64,000 nt of DNA from Pedobacter changchengzhani (GCF_004354365.1 NZ_SJCY01000011.1:50679-114678); one strand, 5' to 3'. Positions 33,340 to 43,033 are shown, numbered from the stretch's first letter. Numbers and translations: made by a program. Notes: generated from the sequence alone by a model not told the origin.

Positions 33340-34355
33340 ACTCTAGATTTATATAGTTTTGTGTAGTTTTCTGCCATAATCGCTGCTGTGTAATTTCTTT
33401 CAAAGAAAGCTCTACATATTTGTCTGTCAATTTGATTTAGATTATAAACTGCACTGATGAGATCTTCAAATGTTTCTCCTTTAAAACCATTCACTCCATT
33501 TATAATATATTCATCGAAACAAAAACGATTATAGCTAATCACAGGACACCCACAAGCGTTTGCCTCTAACATTGTAGTATTAAATGCTTCACTATCAATG
33601 GTAGGAATAAGTAACGCAAGAGCTGAATTGAGTAGTACATTTTTTTGCTCATCATTTATTGCTCCAATAAATTTTATATTGGATCCGTTACATTCTGAAA
33701 GAACATATTTATTAAACCAATCTAATTCTTCAGGATAATCACCAACTTTACCAGCTATAATTAAATTTCTCTCGGTAATCTTGGCTAGTTTGATTGCATC
33801 AAGAACACCTTTTTTTTTTCCCATTCTGCAAATAATAATTAGTGGGGAATCTTCAGACATTATTTTTTTATGATAAGTATATAAGTCTTTTGGCAAACCA
33901 TTATTAACAAATGCCCAATTACCCATTAAATGCTTTGTTTTGTCTTGTATCCACCTTCCACACGGGCTAAAAGTGAAATTTCTAGCTTTGAGTTTCGAAA
34001 ATCTAAAAAAAGACTTTGTTTCCAGGTCTGACATGTGGAATGTGTGTATTTTTCTCACATTACTCCATATTAAAGGCAAGAAATAAATAAGTCTTCCATG
34101 GTTATGGATAACATCGTATTTATTGAAAAGTAAATGTTTCCAGATCGTTTTTACTGTGTTTTCTTGTTCTAGATATCGCCCAATCGGAATAAATTTAACG
34201 CGTGCAGGCACGATACTATCACTATGACCCATCAGCGTAACTTCATGACCATCTTTTATTAATTCATCAATCAAATAAGATACTACACGTTCTGTACCAC
34301 CAATTGTAGTTACAGGAAATGGAATTACCGGGTTAACGATTTGAAGAATTTTCAT
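33336..34355 (-). CDS. GT4 glycosyltransferase (paralogue of neighbour)
   Basis: A 339-residue GT-B enzyme: TTIGGTERVVSYLIDELIKDG, IICRMGKKKGVLDAIKLAKI, and the donor motif EAFNTTMLEANACGCPVISY (E(x7)E). The match with 32314-33339 runs over the full length by eye, for example RNLIIAGKVGDY against KRLIIAGNIPAE and DEYIINGVNGF against PEIVINGINGF. It overlaps the next coding region by 23 bases. Confidence 0.92.
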   Translation of the reverse strand: MKILQIVNPVIPFPVTTIGGTERVVSYLIDELIKDGHEVTLMGHSDSIVPARVKFIPIGRYLEQENTVKTIWKHLLFNKYDVIHNHGRLIYFLPLIWSNVRKIHTFHMSDLETKSFFRFSKLKARNFTFSPCGRWIQDKTKHLMGNWAFVNNGLPKDLYTYHKKIMSEDSPLIIICRMGKKKGVLDAIKLAKITERNLIIAGKVGDYPEELDWFNKYVLSECNGSNIKFIGAINDEQKNVLLNSALALLIPTIDSEAFNTTMLEANACGCPVISYNRFCFDEYIINGVNGFKGETFEDLISAVYNLNQIDRQICRAFFERNYTAAIMAENYTKLYKSRV

Positions 34356-35214
34356 CAGTGGTTTTTGTGTAGATTTCTACGTATTTATTCGCACAAATTG
34401 AAAGAGTTAGATGCTCTAAAATATAATCTCTTGGTTTGAAATCTTTTCTTTTTAATTGATAAATGAATGTTTCAAGCGTATCACTAAAATTGGAAATATC
34501 TTCAAACTTCAAGCCACATCTCTCGTCCCAATATGGAACTGAGCTTACAGGTTTGTATTTGACTTTATTGGGGAAATAATAAGGGTCTTGCCAATATCCA
34601 CCTCTATCCCAGGCCAAAATAGGGGTATTGGTCGATAGAATTTGTTGATAAGCTTGCCCTTGTGTTTCATGTTCACACAAAAAAATTGCCGATAAAGAGA
34701 CGGCTAGTTTTTCCATCAACTCATTAGGCTGGTAAGAACCATATTTCAAAATGGTATAGGTAAGCTTTAATCTTTCTAATTCGTTTACAATAGGTTGTAT
34801 GAGTGAGGTTTCAAATTCATCATGTTTCCATCTAATTTTATCATAGATTAAAAAATCATACTCCTTTTGTTTTTTAATTGATGGATTCCATTTTGCTGTA
34901 TCTATTCCAGCTGGCCAAGCCAATACCTTATGTTTATAATAGGGTTCGAACATTTCTTTTATCCAGTTACCCGGAACAAGAATTTTTTTTACGTTGGGGT
35001 AAAACTCAAATAAATCAGGACATTCTATAGGATGAGAATAAACTCCTGCACCAAATAGGATAGGGTTTTTAAATCGCTTCTCAAAAATTAGCTGGGGTTT
35101 ACCAACTATTCCAATCAACTCTGTTGGGTGCTTTTTGGCGTATTTATAATCGTTAAAACGATAGGGGATGCCCAGTTCGTCTAATCCCTTCATTAATTGT
35201 AAAGCAATTAACAT
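34333..35214 (-). CDS. GT-B-like glycosyltransferase family protein, start uncertain
   Basis: 293 residues from the first ATG (MLIALQLMKGLDELGIPYRF). The C-terminal half has ETQGQAYQQILSTNTPILAWDRGGYW, a donor-site-like stretch. The frame stays open 51 codons upstream of this ATG, with a protein-like sequence (KTLNLFYEEPENDRWIKYDR, then RGKAKPGGV) but no ATG, GTG or TTG. An ATT at 35332-35334, overlapping the stop of the preceding gene, is the likely old or actual start and would give 333 residues. It is probably a sugar transferase of the repeat-unit assembly; substrate unknown. Confidence 0.75.
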   Translation of the reverse strand: MLIALQLMKGLDELGIPYRFNDYKYAKKHPTELIGIVGKPQLIFEKRFKNPILFGAGVYSHPIECPDLFEFYPNVKKILVPGNWIKEMFEPYYKHKVLAWPAGIDTAKWNPSIKKQKEYDFLIYDKIRWKHDEFETSLIQPIVNELERLKLTYTILKYGSYQPNELMEKLAVSLSAIFLCEHETQGQAYQQILSTNTPILAWDRGGYWQDPYYFPNKVKYKPVSSVPYWDERCGLKFEDISNFSDTLETFIYQLKRKDFKPRDYILEHLTLSICANKYVEIYTKTTDENSSNR

Positions 35215-35329
35215 TACGCCCCCAGGTTTAGCTTTACCTCTAAATATTCTGCGTATTATTTTTCGTGGATAGCGATCATATTTGATCCAACGATCATTTT
35301 CAGGTTCTTCGTAAAATAAGTTAAGCGTT

Positions 35330-36259
35330 TTAATGGGATTTGGGTTTAGTAAATAATCTTCTGAAATTTAATATTTTTTCGGTGGTTCTAAAACCCAATT
35401 TTTTGTAAAACACACCTAATATTCCTTTGTTTGGTATGTGAAAATCGGGATTTAGTTTATAAATCCATTTCACAATTTCATCAGCCTCCTGTAAATGGTT
35501 TATTGCGACCCAATGTGCTAATGGCCATAGCACTTTTATGCCAGCGTCAATTCTTCGCTTGGAAAGCTCGCTTGATGACGAGAGTATTTCAAATATTTTT
35601 CGATAGAGTTGATAGTGTTGGTAGTTTTGGATTATTTTATTTGGGGTAAATTGAAGTCTTTTGTTATTGTGAATTCTATGCAATAGTCCGTATCCATCAT
35701 GAAAACTTACTCTTGGTTTCTTCAAAGCTACTTCAAGAACGAACAACCGATCATCTCTAAATCCAAAATCAGGTCTATGGGGTATTTCATTGATAAATTC
35801 CTTTCTGAATAAATATGAAGAATAATGTGACGAATCACATTCTCCTAACTGTTGGGCAACAAAATCATCAGATTTGATCCAGGGTTGTTCTTTTATAATC
35901 CTTCCTGCTTCATCAATTAATTTATACCCACTTACCACTACATCTGCATTTTCTTTTTCTGCAAGAATAAATTGTTCATCTGTTGCTTGGTTATTAATCA
36001 AATCGTCAGAGTCAAGAAATTTGATGTACTTTCCTTTTGCTATTTTAAAACCATCATTTACTGCCCAACACTTCCCCCAATTTTGTGTTTTTATTTTAGT
36101 AATTTCTTTTTGATTTTGTAGCCATTCCCAGGTTCCATCATTACTTCCGTCATCAATAACAATAATTTCTACTTTGCAATTCGTTGGAAAACAACTTTCT
36201 ATTGCTTTAGGTAAACACCAAATTCTATTGTAAGTAGGGATTATAATACTAACATCCAT
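35330..36259 (-). CDS. GT2 glycosyltransferase
   Basis: A 309-residue GT-A enzyme: DVSIIIPTYNRIWCLPKAIE, EIIVIDDGSNDGT and AKGKYIKFLDSDDL with the metal-binding DxDD. The acidic GFRDDRLFVLEVAL in the middle may supply the catalytic base. The C-terminal 80 residues are helical and specific to this protein. Its ATG overlaps the neighbouring stop by one base (36259). Confidence 0.93.
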   Translation of the reverse strand: MDVSIIIPTYNRIWCLPKAIESCFPTNCKVEIIVIDDGSNDGTWEWLQNQKEITKIKTQNWGKCWAVNDGFKIAKGKYIKFLDSDDLINNQATDEQFILAEKENADVVVSGYKLIDEAGRIIKEQPWIKSDDFVAQQLGECDSSHYSSYLFRKEFINEIPHRPDFGFRDDRLFVLEVALKKPRVSFHDGYGLLHRIHNNKRLQFTPNKIIQNYQHYQLYRKIFEILSSSSELSKRRIDAGIKVLWPLAHWVAINHLQEADEIVKWIYKLNPDFHIPNKGILGVFYKKLGFRTTEKILNFRRLFTKPKSH

Positions 36260-37227
36260 TATTCTACTATTCTTTCTGATTTAATAATCCGTCTAGTTCC
36301 AAAAAGCAATCTAAAAACTGGTCTGAAAAGTATTTTAAATTGTTCTTTAAATCGAGCGGGCGCTTCTATTGTAACCTTTGAATAAAGGTCTGTATGCCAG
36401 TTCAATTTATTGTTGAGATGTTTTTCAAGACGGTAAACTTCTCTTTTATATGGATAGTTTTGCGTGTAACTACCTAAAAAATGAACAACTAGTGGCTCTA
36501 CTTTTTTAAATGGATACCAAGACTGGTGTAACGGATGTTTAAACGAATTTAATAGCCATCTTTCTCCGCTGATCACATCTATTTCATATCCACCTTGACA
36601 GGCTTGTGGATCACTCATTATCGTTCCATCATCAATTAAAGGCTCCATGTTATGTATTTGCATAGCCAATGCCATAATTACTTCATCATTGGGGCGGTTC
36701 CTTAATCTTACAAAACCTATTTCATCGTATTTCTTTTCTATTTCTCTTGCTAAACTATATACTTCTGATGCTTTCTCACTACTTTCTAAATAATATATTC
36801 CTCCATTAAACTTCGGTAGGTGAGGGATATTAAATTTTTCACAAATAAGCCTTATGTCTCCAAACCATTCTCCATTAGTTATATAATCACCAACCACTGA
36901 AACTTTTTTTCCTTTAAAGCGCTCAAAAACCTTGATAAGGTTGCCGAAAATTAAACAATCACTATCTATAAATAAGGTTTGACCTGGAGGAGCAACTTTG
37001 TCTAAAAATAATTTTGGTGTAAAACCTAATCCAAATTCGTTTGGCTGAATGGATATTATTTTAATATCATTTAACAAATCTAATGGAAGTTGATTTGGTA
37101 AATCGGTAACAATATAAAAATCGATATTAGAATCTCTATTCCACAATATAAACGATCGGGCAAGATTGATTGCCAAATCAAAATAAAATTTCTTTCCTGT
37201 AGCGAGTGTGATAATATTTCTATTCAC
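36259..37227 (-). CDS. GT-A glycosyltransferase (GT8-like nucleotide-diphospho-sugar transferase)
   Basis: A 322-residue protein: NIITLATGKKFYFDLAINLARSF at the start, then QTLFIDSDCLIFG with the DxD metal site and FNGGIYYLESSEK, the GT8-type acceptor motif (NGG). RNRPNDEVIMALAM and VVHFLGSYTQNYPYKRE close the domain. It is related to the gene at 40471-41388, which shares TxAxGKKYxxLA and FIDxDxLIxG. A sugar donor cannot be inferred. Confidence 0.85.
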   Translation of the reverse strand: MNRNIITLATGKKFYFDLAINLARSFILWNRDSNIDFYIVTDLPNQLPLDLLNDIKIISIQPNEFGLGFTPKLFLDKVAPPGQTLFIDSDCLIFGNLIKVFERFKGKKVSVVGDYITNGEWFGDIRLICEKFNIPHLPKFNGGIYYLESSEKASEVYSLAREIEKKYDEIGFVRLRNRPNDEVIMALAMQIHNMEPLIDDGTIMSDPQACQGGYEIDVISGERWLLNSFKHPLHQSWYPFKKVEPLVVHFLGSYTQNYPYKREVYRLEKHLNNKLNWHTDLYSKVTIEAPARFKEQFKILFRPVFRLLFGTRRIIKSERIVE

Positions 37228-37320
37228 TATTATTTAATTGCTTCTAAACCGCTATGATTGATATTGAAAGTATAGCCATGATAATATCTTCGTAAATAGC
37301 AGTTAACTACTCTTTTTGAA

Positions 37321-38301
37321 TTAATGCCCAAAACGCAAATAGTTAATGTATTTGATTAATTTCCAACCAAATATTTTACTTAAGATTGTACTGATCGGGC
37401 CAGCTGAATAGGCTATTTTTTTTAATCCAAATTCTTTTGTTTTCTTCAATGCTTGTGCAGATATACCATTAAACCTTGGATAGGTTGCAACAGTAATTTG
37501 TTGAAATTCGATACTAAAAATCTTATCAAGTAAATCTTTACTAAGCTCGTCTTTTAAGTGGCTATATTTAAGTAACGAAGCGTTGAACATAGAAGTGAAG
37601 CCTTTTAAAGTAAGTTGGGCTGATAGATTAGTATTTGAATTGTGCTTTCTATAATAATTAATTCCATTCACTGAAAAGCAAATACCTTCTGATGCTAACA
37701 AAACTCTACAAAAGTATTCTCCATCATCATCCATACTTAACGCCTCGTTCCATTGTCCTGCCTTATCCAATACTATTTTTGGCGATAGCCAAGAGTGTAC
37801 AGCAACCATTCCGCCTAAATTCGCCCCCACTAGATCGCCCCCATAAAGGTTTCTTATAAATTCATGTTTAGAACCAGTAAAATTGCTCATCCAAGTTTTT
37901 TCAGGATATTTTAGGTTAATTTCTTCACCATCTTTAAAATATACTGTTGAACAAATGCTTATAAACTCCAGTCTTTCTTCAAGTATCAAAGCCTGACTAG
38001 CTATCTTATCGTCACTAATCAAATCATCAGCATCTAAAAACTGAATATATTTACCTTTTGCAATTTTTGATCCAGCATTTCTTGCTGCGCTTGCGCCCTT
38101 ATTATTTTGGCGTACGATGATTGTATTTTCCTTCTTTAATTTATTAGCAACCTCGTAAGAGTTATCTGTCGAACCATCATCAATAACGATAACCTCGATA
38201 TTGGTGTAGGTTTGATTATAAATACTGTTAAGTGTTTCAGCGATATGCTTTTCTGAATTGTAGAGTGGGATAATCACTGAAATTAAAGGTAAAGTCATCA
38301 A
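37321..38301 (-). CDS. GT2 glycosyltransferase
   Basis: A 326-residue GT-A enzyme. LPLISVIIPLYNSEKHIAET, EVIVIDDGSTDNS and GKYIQFLDADDL are the classic GT2 motifs. LSMDDDGEYFCRVL is the likely catalytic acidic segment. The start at 38301 has a second ATG next to it (MM). A 93-base non-coding gap (37228-37320) separates it from the following gene. Confidence 0.93.
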   Translation of the reverse strand: MMTLPLISVIIPLYNSEKHIAETLNSIYNQTYTNIEVIVIDDGSTDNSYEVANKLKKENTIIVRQNNKGASAARNAGSKIAKGKYIQFLDADDLISDDKIASQALILEERLEFISICSTVYFKDGEEINLKYPEKTWMSNFTGSKHEFIRNLYGGDLVGANLGGMVAVHSWLSPKIVLDKAGQWNEALSMDDDGEYFCRVLLASEGICFSVNGINYYRKHNSNTNLSAQLTLKGFTSMFNASLLKYSHLKDELSKDLLDKIFSIEFQQITVATYPRFNGISAQALKKTKEFGLKKIAYSAGPISTILSKIFGWKLIKYINYLRFGH

Positions 38302-38304
38302 TAA

Positions 38305-39300
38305 CTAAGAATTAAAGATTTCTCTCCATCTATTTATTGATGATAAACTTTCGGGCACTTTGTTTTCTTTTAGCCAAGGTTCATTCAACATACTCATATA
38401 CATTTCGGGATTATTATCTAGTTCAATGATTTTGTCAATCAAAGGTGTAAAATTCAGATTATTCAGCTGTATTTTCATTTTTTCATTTTTGCCGATCATT
38501 TTTAATTTTCGACGCACTTTGTAATATAAACTATCAAATGTTGCGGGACGGTAATCTTTAAAGTTATACTGACTATTTTTTTCTAAAAATTCTTTTAATG
38601 TATTGTTAGAAACTTCTACATAATTGTTAGCATCGATTAAGCTTTGGTCATTAAATACCTCAGCTACCTTTGGGTCTCCACAATAAATGGGAATTGTATT
38701 CATCCGCATGGCATCATATAATTTTTCTGTTTGATAACCTGGATAAGAATAGCTTTCAAAAGCAATTGTAAACTTATATGGGCTAAGAAATTGTCGTTTA
38801 ATTTCCCATGTATCCCCTTTGTATTGAGAATCTATTGGAGCCATGTTGTTCATAGATTTTCCTGGAGCATCTATCTTTTTGTATTTTGATAGCTGTTTGA
38901 AAAATTCTTCCCGGTAAGGTATCTTATTTGAATATAGGAAATTACAAAATTTAGTTTTTTTTGCAAACTCAGATTTAACATCAATATTTTTGATAAAAAC
39001 GGATGGATTTAAACCATGCCATTGTATGCGTTTGTATCGATAATTTTTAACTTCCTCTTCTATTGGCACACCAAATGCCCATTCACAATTTGTTAAATCT
39101 GGTCTAATACTTTCGCAATAATACCCTATCCTAACATAATCTCCTTTCGTAGGTATATCATTTCCATAAGGCCCAAAAATGATAAAATCTGGATTCTTGC
39201 TGTCTACAAATTCATACTCATCTGTTAATTCCCAAAGAATCTCCTTAACGCCACTTTCAAAAGATAAACCATTCTGAAATTTAATGTTAATCTTCTTCAT
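38305..39300 (-). CDS. GT10 alpha-1,3/1,4-fucosyltransferase
   Basis: A 331-residue GT10 enzyme that transfers fucose from GDP-fucose. The C-terminal GT10 signature is complete: KFTIAFESYSYPGYQTEKLY then DAMRMNTIPIYCGDPKVAEV. The N-terminal half has FCNFLYSN..REEFFKQLSKYKKIDAPG, the other conserved block. There is no signal or membrane anchor, as in bacterial members. Together with the GT11 gene at 41364-42242 it points to a fucosylated glycan. Confidence 0.93.
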   Translation of the reverse strand: MKKINIKFQNGLSFESGVKEILWELTDEYEFVDSKNPDFIIFGPYGNDIPTKGDYVRIGYYCESIRPDLTNCEWAFGVPIEEEVKNYRYKRIQWHGLNPSVFIKNIDVKSEFAKKTKFCNFLYSNKIPYREEFFKQLSKYKKIDAPGKSMNNMAPIDSQYKGDTWEIKRQFLSPYKFTIAFESYSYPGYQTEKLYDAMRMNTIPIYCGDPKVAEVFNDQSLIDANNYVEVSNNTLKEFLEKNSQYNFKDYRPATFDSLYYKVRRKLKMIGKNEKMKIQLNNLNFTPLIDKIIELDNNPEMYMSMLNEPWLKENKVPESLSSINRWREIFNS

Positions 39301-39302
39301 GA

Positions 39303-40442
39303 CTAATATTTAATATTGATATTCTCAATATGCTTTGTTATATTATTACTGTCTGTATAGCTAAAATATCGTTTCAATTTTGTGAAACTAGATTCTAAAT
39401 ATTTAAATGATATATAGGACACAAAAAAAACAATTGCCAATTGGATTAAATATGCTGGCGGTGGATAAGTTAATATTCTTAATGTGCGAGGGGAAAAATT
39501 GGAATAATGATTAATATAATCTATAAACTCTAAATAGTATCTTGGTGTAATGAAATGATACAAATAAATACCATAACTGATTTTCCCAATGGTAATTAAT
39601 AATCTATTTTCAAAGATAAATTTTGTTACAGTGTTATATTTCTCTTTGGTTACATAGAGGATAAGGTTAACGGCAATGATTGAATTTATCAATCTAATTA
39701 ACACCAATTTATGACCAAATTGGCTAATCATAAAAAAAAGAATTGCAAAAGGAAGGGCAAATGTAATAATACGTTGAATTTTAACATTTGGATAGATTTG
39801 TAGATAGCTCGCTAAGGCGCCAATCGAAAATGCTGTAAAACAAGTAGGTGTGAGCACATAAAAAATAGCACCATAAAAATAATGTATTGCCAAGCTACTA
39901 ATAATGCCTACTGCTAGGAAAGCTAAAATGGTTTTTAAAATTTTATTTTGAGGACAGAGAATTATAACCCATGGCCAAATTATATAGAATTGTTCCTCGA
40001 CAGCAAGTGACCAAGTATGGGAAATACTATCCCAAATATTTGTTTGAAATATAAAAATATTTGAAGTATAAGTGAGATAATAAGGTAAATGATTCCTTAC
40101 TCCTTGGTCTCCCAATAAAAACACGATAAGAATTAAAATGTAGTAAACGGGAAATATTCGCAATGATCTACGTATATAAAATGATTTGATAATTTTCATT
40201 TTATTTATTCCATTAGATTCTAAATTCGCGTTAAGTAAAATCTTAGTAATTAGAAATCCGCTAAGCACAAAAAAAAGATCTACACCAAAATTGCCGTCGG
40301 GCAGTATTTTTTGGTATATAGCTGTAAATGTTACTGAGCTAAATTGATGTGGGCCCCAGTGTGTAATAATCACAAAGAAAACAGCAAAAGCCCTCAAAAC
40401 ATCGAGTCCTTTATAATATTTGATGTTATTTACAGCAATCAA
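39303..40442 (-). CDS. Acyltransferase family 3 (OafA/YrhL-like) membrane protein
   Basis: A 379-residue integral membrane O-acyltransferase with about 10 membrane segments. YKGLDVLRAFAVFFVIITHWG holds the conserved R-x10-H pair, DLFFVLSGFLITKIL follows, and HTWSLAVEEQFYIIWPW is the third signature. It likely O-acetylates a sugar of the surface glycan. A second member of the family is encoded at 50692-51825. Confidence 0.93.
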   Translation of the reverse strand: MIAVNNIKYYKGLDVLRAFAVFFVIITHWGPHQFSSVTFTAIYQKILPDGNFGVDLFFVLSGFLITKILLNANLESNGINKMKIIKSFYIRRSLRIFPVYYILILIVFLLGDQGVRNHLPYYLTYTSNIFIFQTNIWDSISHTWSLAVEEQFYIIWPWVIILCPQNKILKTILAFLAVGIISSLAIHYFYGAIFYVLTPTCFTAFSIGALASYLQIYPNVKIQRIITFALPFAILFFMISQFGHKLVLIRLINSIIAVNLILYVTKEKYNTVTKFIFENRLLITIGKISYGIYLYHFITPRYYLEFIDYINHYSNFSPRTLRILTYPPPAYLIQLAIVFFVSYISFKYLESSFTKLKRYFSYTDSNNITKHIENINIKY

Positions 40443-40470
40443 TTTTTATAATTAAAATAACCAACTTCAT

Positions 40471-41388
40471 TTACCTCAATAATTTTCTTGCCAATTGATA
40501 TAATGGGATCACGATAATTTTCACCAACCAATCGCTTAAATTTACAGGCAGTAATAATTTGTAATGTAGCTTTAAACGAACGGAATCAAATAACCAAGGT
40601 TTTTTATTATAATTCCCACTACCTACATGAAGTATTTTTGGACTGTATTCGCCTATTGGTAACCAGAATTTATAATTTGTAGCGTTGGCGATATTATTAA
40701 AAACGGGCGGAAACTTAAATATATTAAGTTGATTTTTATACTCCCATTGAGCCAAATCACCCCAAATTTTACCATCGTCTGCTAATGGATCTACCCTAAA
40801 TTTAGACAAGGCTATCGATAAAATTGGCTCATCATACATGGTGTTTTCATTGTGCTGAAATTTTCGGCCTGAAAGATAAAGTTCATTCGCATAATCGAAG
40901 ATATCTTTACCTATTTTATTTTTTATGAGGTAATAAAAGGCGCCACAATATCTTACCATATAATTTAAATCAAATTCTTTACAGGCAGATTCAACATCTT
41001 CATCTACAAAAATACCATCCGTAACCTTTAAACCAATTACATTTACTGTTTGCTTATTGAACAAAGAAAATAGGTTGCTTATACTTCCATAAATTAAAGA
41101 GTCTGCGTCAATAAAAATGGATTCATCTGTTGGAGCAATGTCTAAAAGATGAAGTTTGAATTCTAAACCTGGACCAAGAATGTTTTGACTAACTATTGTT
41201 TTGTTTACCCAAGTCAAATCCCAAGGTAAACTGAAATCTTTATTAGAAATTATGCTAAATGGAATTGAAGTACCATTGTGAAAACGGTACGACCGAGCTA
41301 AAGCGAAAGCAAGCGCCAAGTACTTTTTACCACTTGCAAAAGTAAAGAAAGATTTTTTAAGGGTTAAATTACTGGTATCTGAATCCAA
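40471..41388 (-). CDS. GT-A glycosyltransferase (GT8-like), TTG start
   Basis: A 305-residue protein related to 36259-37227: FFTFASGKKYLALAFALARS, ESIFIDADSLIYG with DxD, and VRYCGAFYYLIKNKIG at the acceptor side. No ATG is available near the N-terminus; a TTG at 41388, within the last codons of the preceding gene (25-base overlap), is the best start. The C-terminal tail is amphipathic and basic. Confidence 0.82.
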   Translation of the reverse strand: MDSDTSNLTLKKSFFTFASGKKYLALAFALARSYRFHNGTSIPFSIISNKDFSLPWDLTWVNKTIVSQNILGPGLEFKLHLLDIAPTDESIFIDADSLIYGSISNLFSLFNKQTVNVIGLKVTDGIFVDEDVESACKEFDLNYMVRYCGAFYYLIKNKIGKDIFDYANELYLSGRKFQHNENTMYDEPILSIALSKFRVDPLADDGKIWGDLAQWEYKNQLNIFKFPPVFNNIANATNYKFWLPIGEYSPKILHVGSGNYNKKPWLFDSVRLKLHYKLLLPVNLSDWLVKIIVIPLYQLARKLLR

Positions 41389-42242
41389 TTTTGTGGATAT
41401 ATTTGGTTTGGGTATTCAACTTCTGTTAGAAAACCTAGATAATATTTGGGGCAATACACTATTTTTTCCTTGTTATTTAAATAGGCAGCCCACCAACTAA
41501 ATGAGCTATTTGCAATTACACAAATATCTGCATTTTGCATAAGCTGGAAATCAATAATCTCATTTTCTTGAGAAAGATATTTGTTTTCCAGATAACCGAA
41601 TTCTTTACCAATAGATAAAATATCATCAGAGATGAAAATGTAAAAATTTTCTGAATTATGAATCTTTTTGATAACACTATGGTAATAACTCATCGGCAAA
41701 GTTAAGTCAGCAGAACCTAGGTTTAAATATCCAAAAGCCGATTGATAATCTGTTCGTCTAATATGAATCGTAACAACTTTTTTTTTATTATTTAACCAAT
41801 TGAACTTATGATCAAATGCCTTTAAATATTTTTTTTTGATTTGAAATAGCGTTAATATTTCTTTACTATGCGTTTGGAAATATTGTTCTGATTGAAAATA
41901 ACCTTCATAAATAGTATTATCATTTATTAACTTAAGTGCTACTTTTGGGTTGTCACGATTATCGACTACGACAGTATGTTTCAGTTTCGTTTTAATCAGT
42001 AAAGTTGTAAAAATCCTTCTTAAATAATGCGAGAAAATTAATTTAAACCCATCATAATCGAAGAAGAATAAGTCTAGATAATAGAACGTATTCTTATCTA
42101 ATATAAAATATTTATACAGTAAAATAGGAGAGCCCTTTTTTAATAAAATGAAATTGGTGTTTAATCGTTTATGTGAACTGTAAATAAAGGCATATTCAAA
42201 TAGAAGATTTCCTAAACCTCCAGCTAATGCAACTGCTATCAT
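41364..42242 (-). CDS. GT11 alpha-1,2-fucosyltransferase
   Basis: A 292-residue GT11 enzyme. The GDP-fucose motif HIRRTDYQS (HxRRxDY) is clear, as are the N-terminal ALAGGLGNLLFEYAF (GGLGNQxFQY in most members, here with changes) and the C-terminal NADICVIANSSFSWWAAYLN. It transfers fucose in alpha-1,2 linkage. It is the second fucosyltransferase in the locus. Confidence 0.94.
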   Translation of the reverse strand: MIAVALAGGLGNLLFEYAFIYSSHKRLNTNFILLKKGSPILLYKYFILDKNTFYYLDLFFFDYDGFKLIFSHYLRRIFTTLLIKTKLKHTVVVDNRDNPKVALKLINDNTIYEGYFQSEQYFQTHSKEILTLFQIKKKYLKAFDHKFNWLNNKKKVVTIHIRRTDYQSAFGYLNLGSADLTLPMSYYHSVIKKIHNSENFYIFISDDILSIGKEFGYLENKYLSQENEIIDFQLMQNADICVIANSSFSWWAAYLNNKEKIVYCPKYYLGFLTEVEYPNQIYPQNWIQIPVI

Positions 42243-43033
42243 TTTTTAGTAAACCAGAAACACCCACAACCCCACGCTTGAGCATTAACTTCGCTTTTTG
42301 TTGCATTTAAAATTAGGCCTTTATCTTCATAGTCATCAGGTACGAGACTAAATTCAACAATTTCTAAAGATGGAAAAGTCTCAATGATATCTTCATACTG
42401 ATAGATGCGATGTGCGTTAAATTCTATTCTCCGAAAACCGACTGGTACCACAAAGAGTAAATTTCCAGCAGGTGCCAAAACTCTTGCAAGTTCTTTCATT
42501 GCTTTGATGTCTCCATCATAATCTATCGGATCGCCATACCTGCCCAAGCCGATATGCTCTACCGTGTGCATGCAAGAAATTGATTCAACAGAATTATCTG
42601 CGAACGGAAGGGCCATCAAATCTGCTTTTCCCATTGCCAACTCACTTAGTTGGATTTTTGCCGGCCGATAATCATAAAATCTTACTGGAATAAAGGCTGA
42701 AACAATACTACAAAAACTCACTGTACTTGAAATATCGATGTGAAATGCTGGTCTTGTTTTGGCAAGAATTCTTGCTGCCCATGCTGGGTGATAAATATAG
42801 TGGGGGTCAAAGGAAGTATTTGAAGTCTTGTCATTAAGAAAAGGAATTAATCTTTCTATTTTTAAGGATCTAGAAGAAAGTAACTGTTCTTTCTCAAATT
42901 TTTCTAATTCACTATAAAAGACAATCTTTTTTTTCTCTTCGAATATTTGAGCTTTATATTTTGACCGAATTTTTTTAAAGTTGAGCAATTTGAATAAACG
43001 AATAGCAAAGTTAGTTGCGTAATTTAGTTTCAT
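42239..43033 (-). CDS. DUF268 family (SAM methyltransferase-like) protein
   Basis: A 264-residue protein with a class I methyltransferase core. FHIDISSTVSFCSIVSAFIP and VRFYDYRPAKI correspond to motif I and its following strand. ADLMALPFADNSVESISCMH and TVEHIGLGRYGDPIDYDGD are the DUF268 hallmark, with VPVGFRRIEFNAHRIYQYED after it. Members occur in surface polysaccharide loci; the substrate is not known. Confidence 0.88.
   Translation of the reverse strand: MKLNYATNFAIRLFKLLNFKKIRSKYKAQIFEEKKKIVFYSELEKFEKEQLLSSRSLKIERLIPFLNDKTSNTSFDPHYIYHPAWAARILAKTRPAFHIDISSTVSFCSIVSAFIPVRFYDYRPAKIQLSELAMGKADLMALPFADNSVESISCMHTVEHIGLGRYGDPIDYDGDIKAMKELARVLAPAGNLLFVVPVGFRRIEFNAHRIYQYEDIIETFPSLEIVEFSLVPDDYEDKGLILNATKSEVNAQAWGCGCFWFTKK

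Noticed and set aside
34333..34355. Frameshift between the two coding regions that overlap by 23 bases
   Set aside because: Each frame ends or begins with a complete, family-consistent terminus; a normal overlap is enough.
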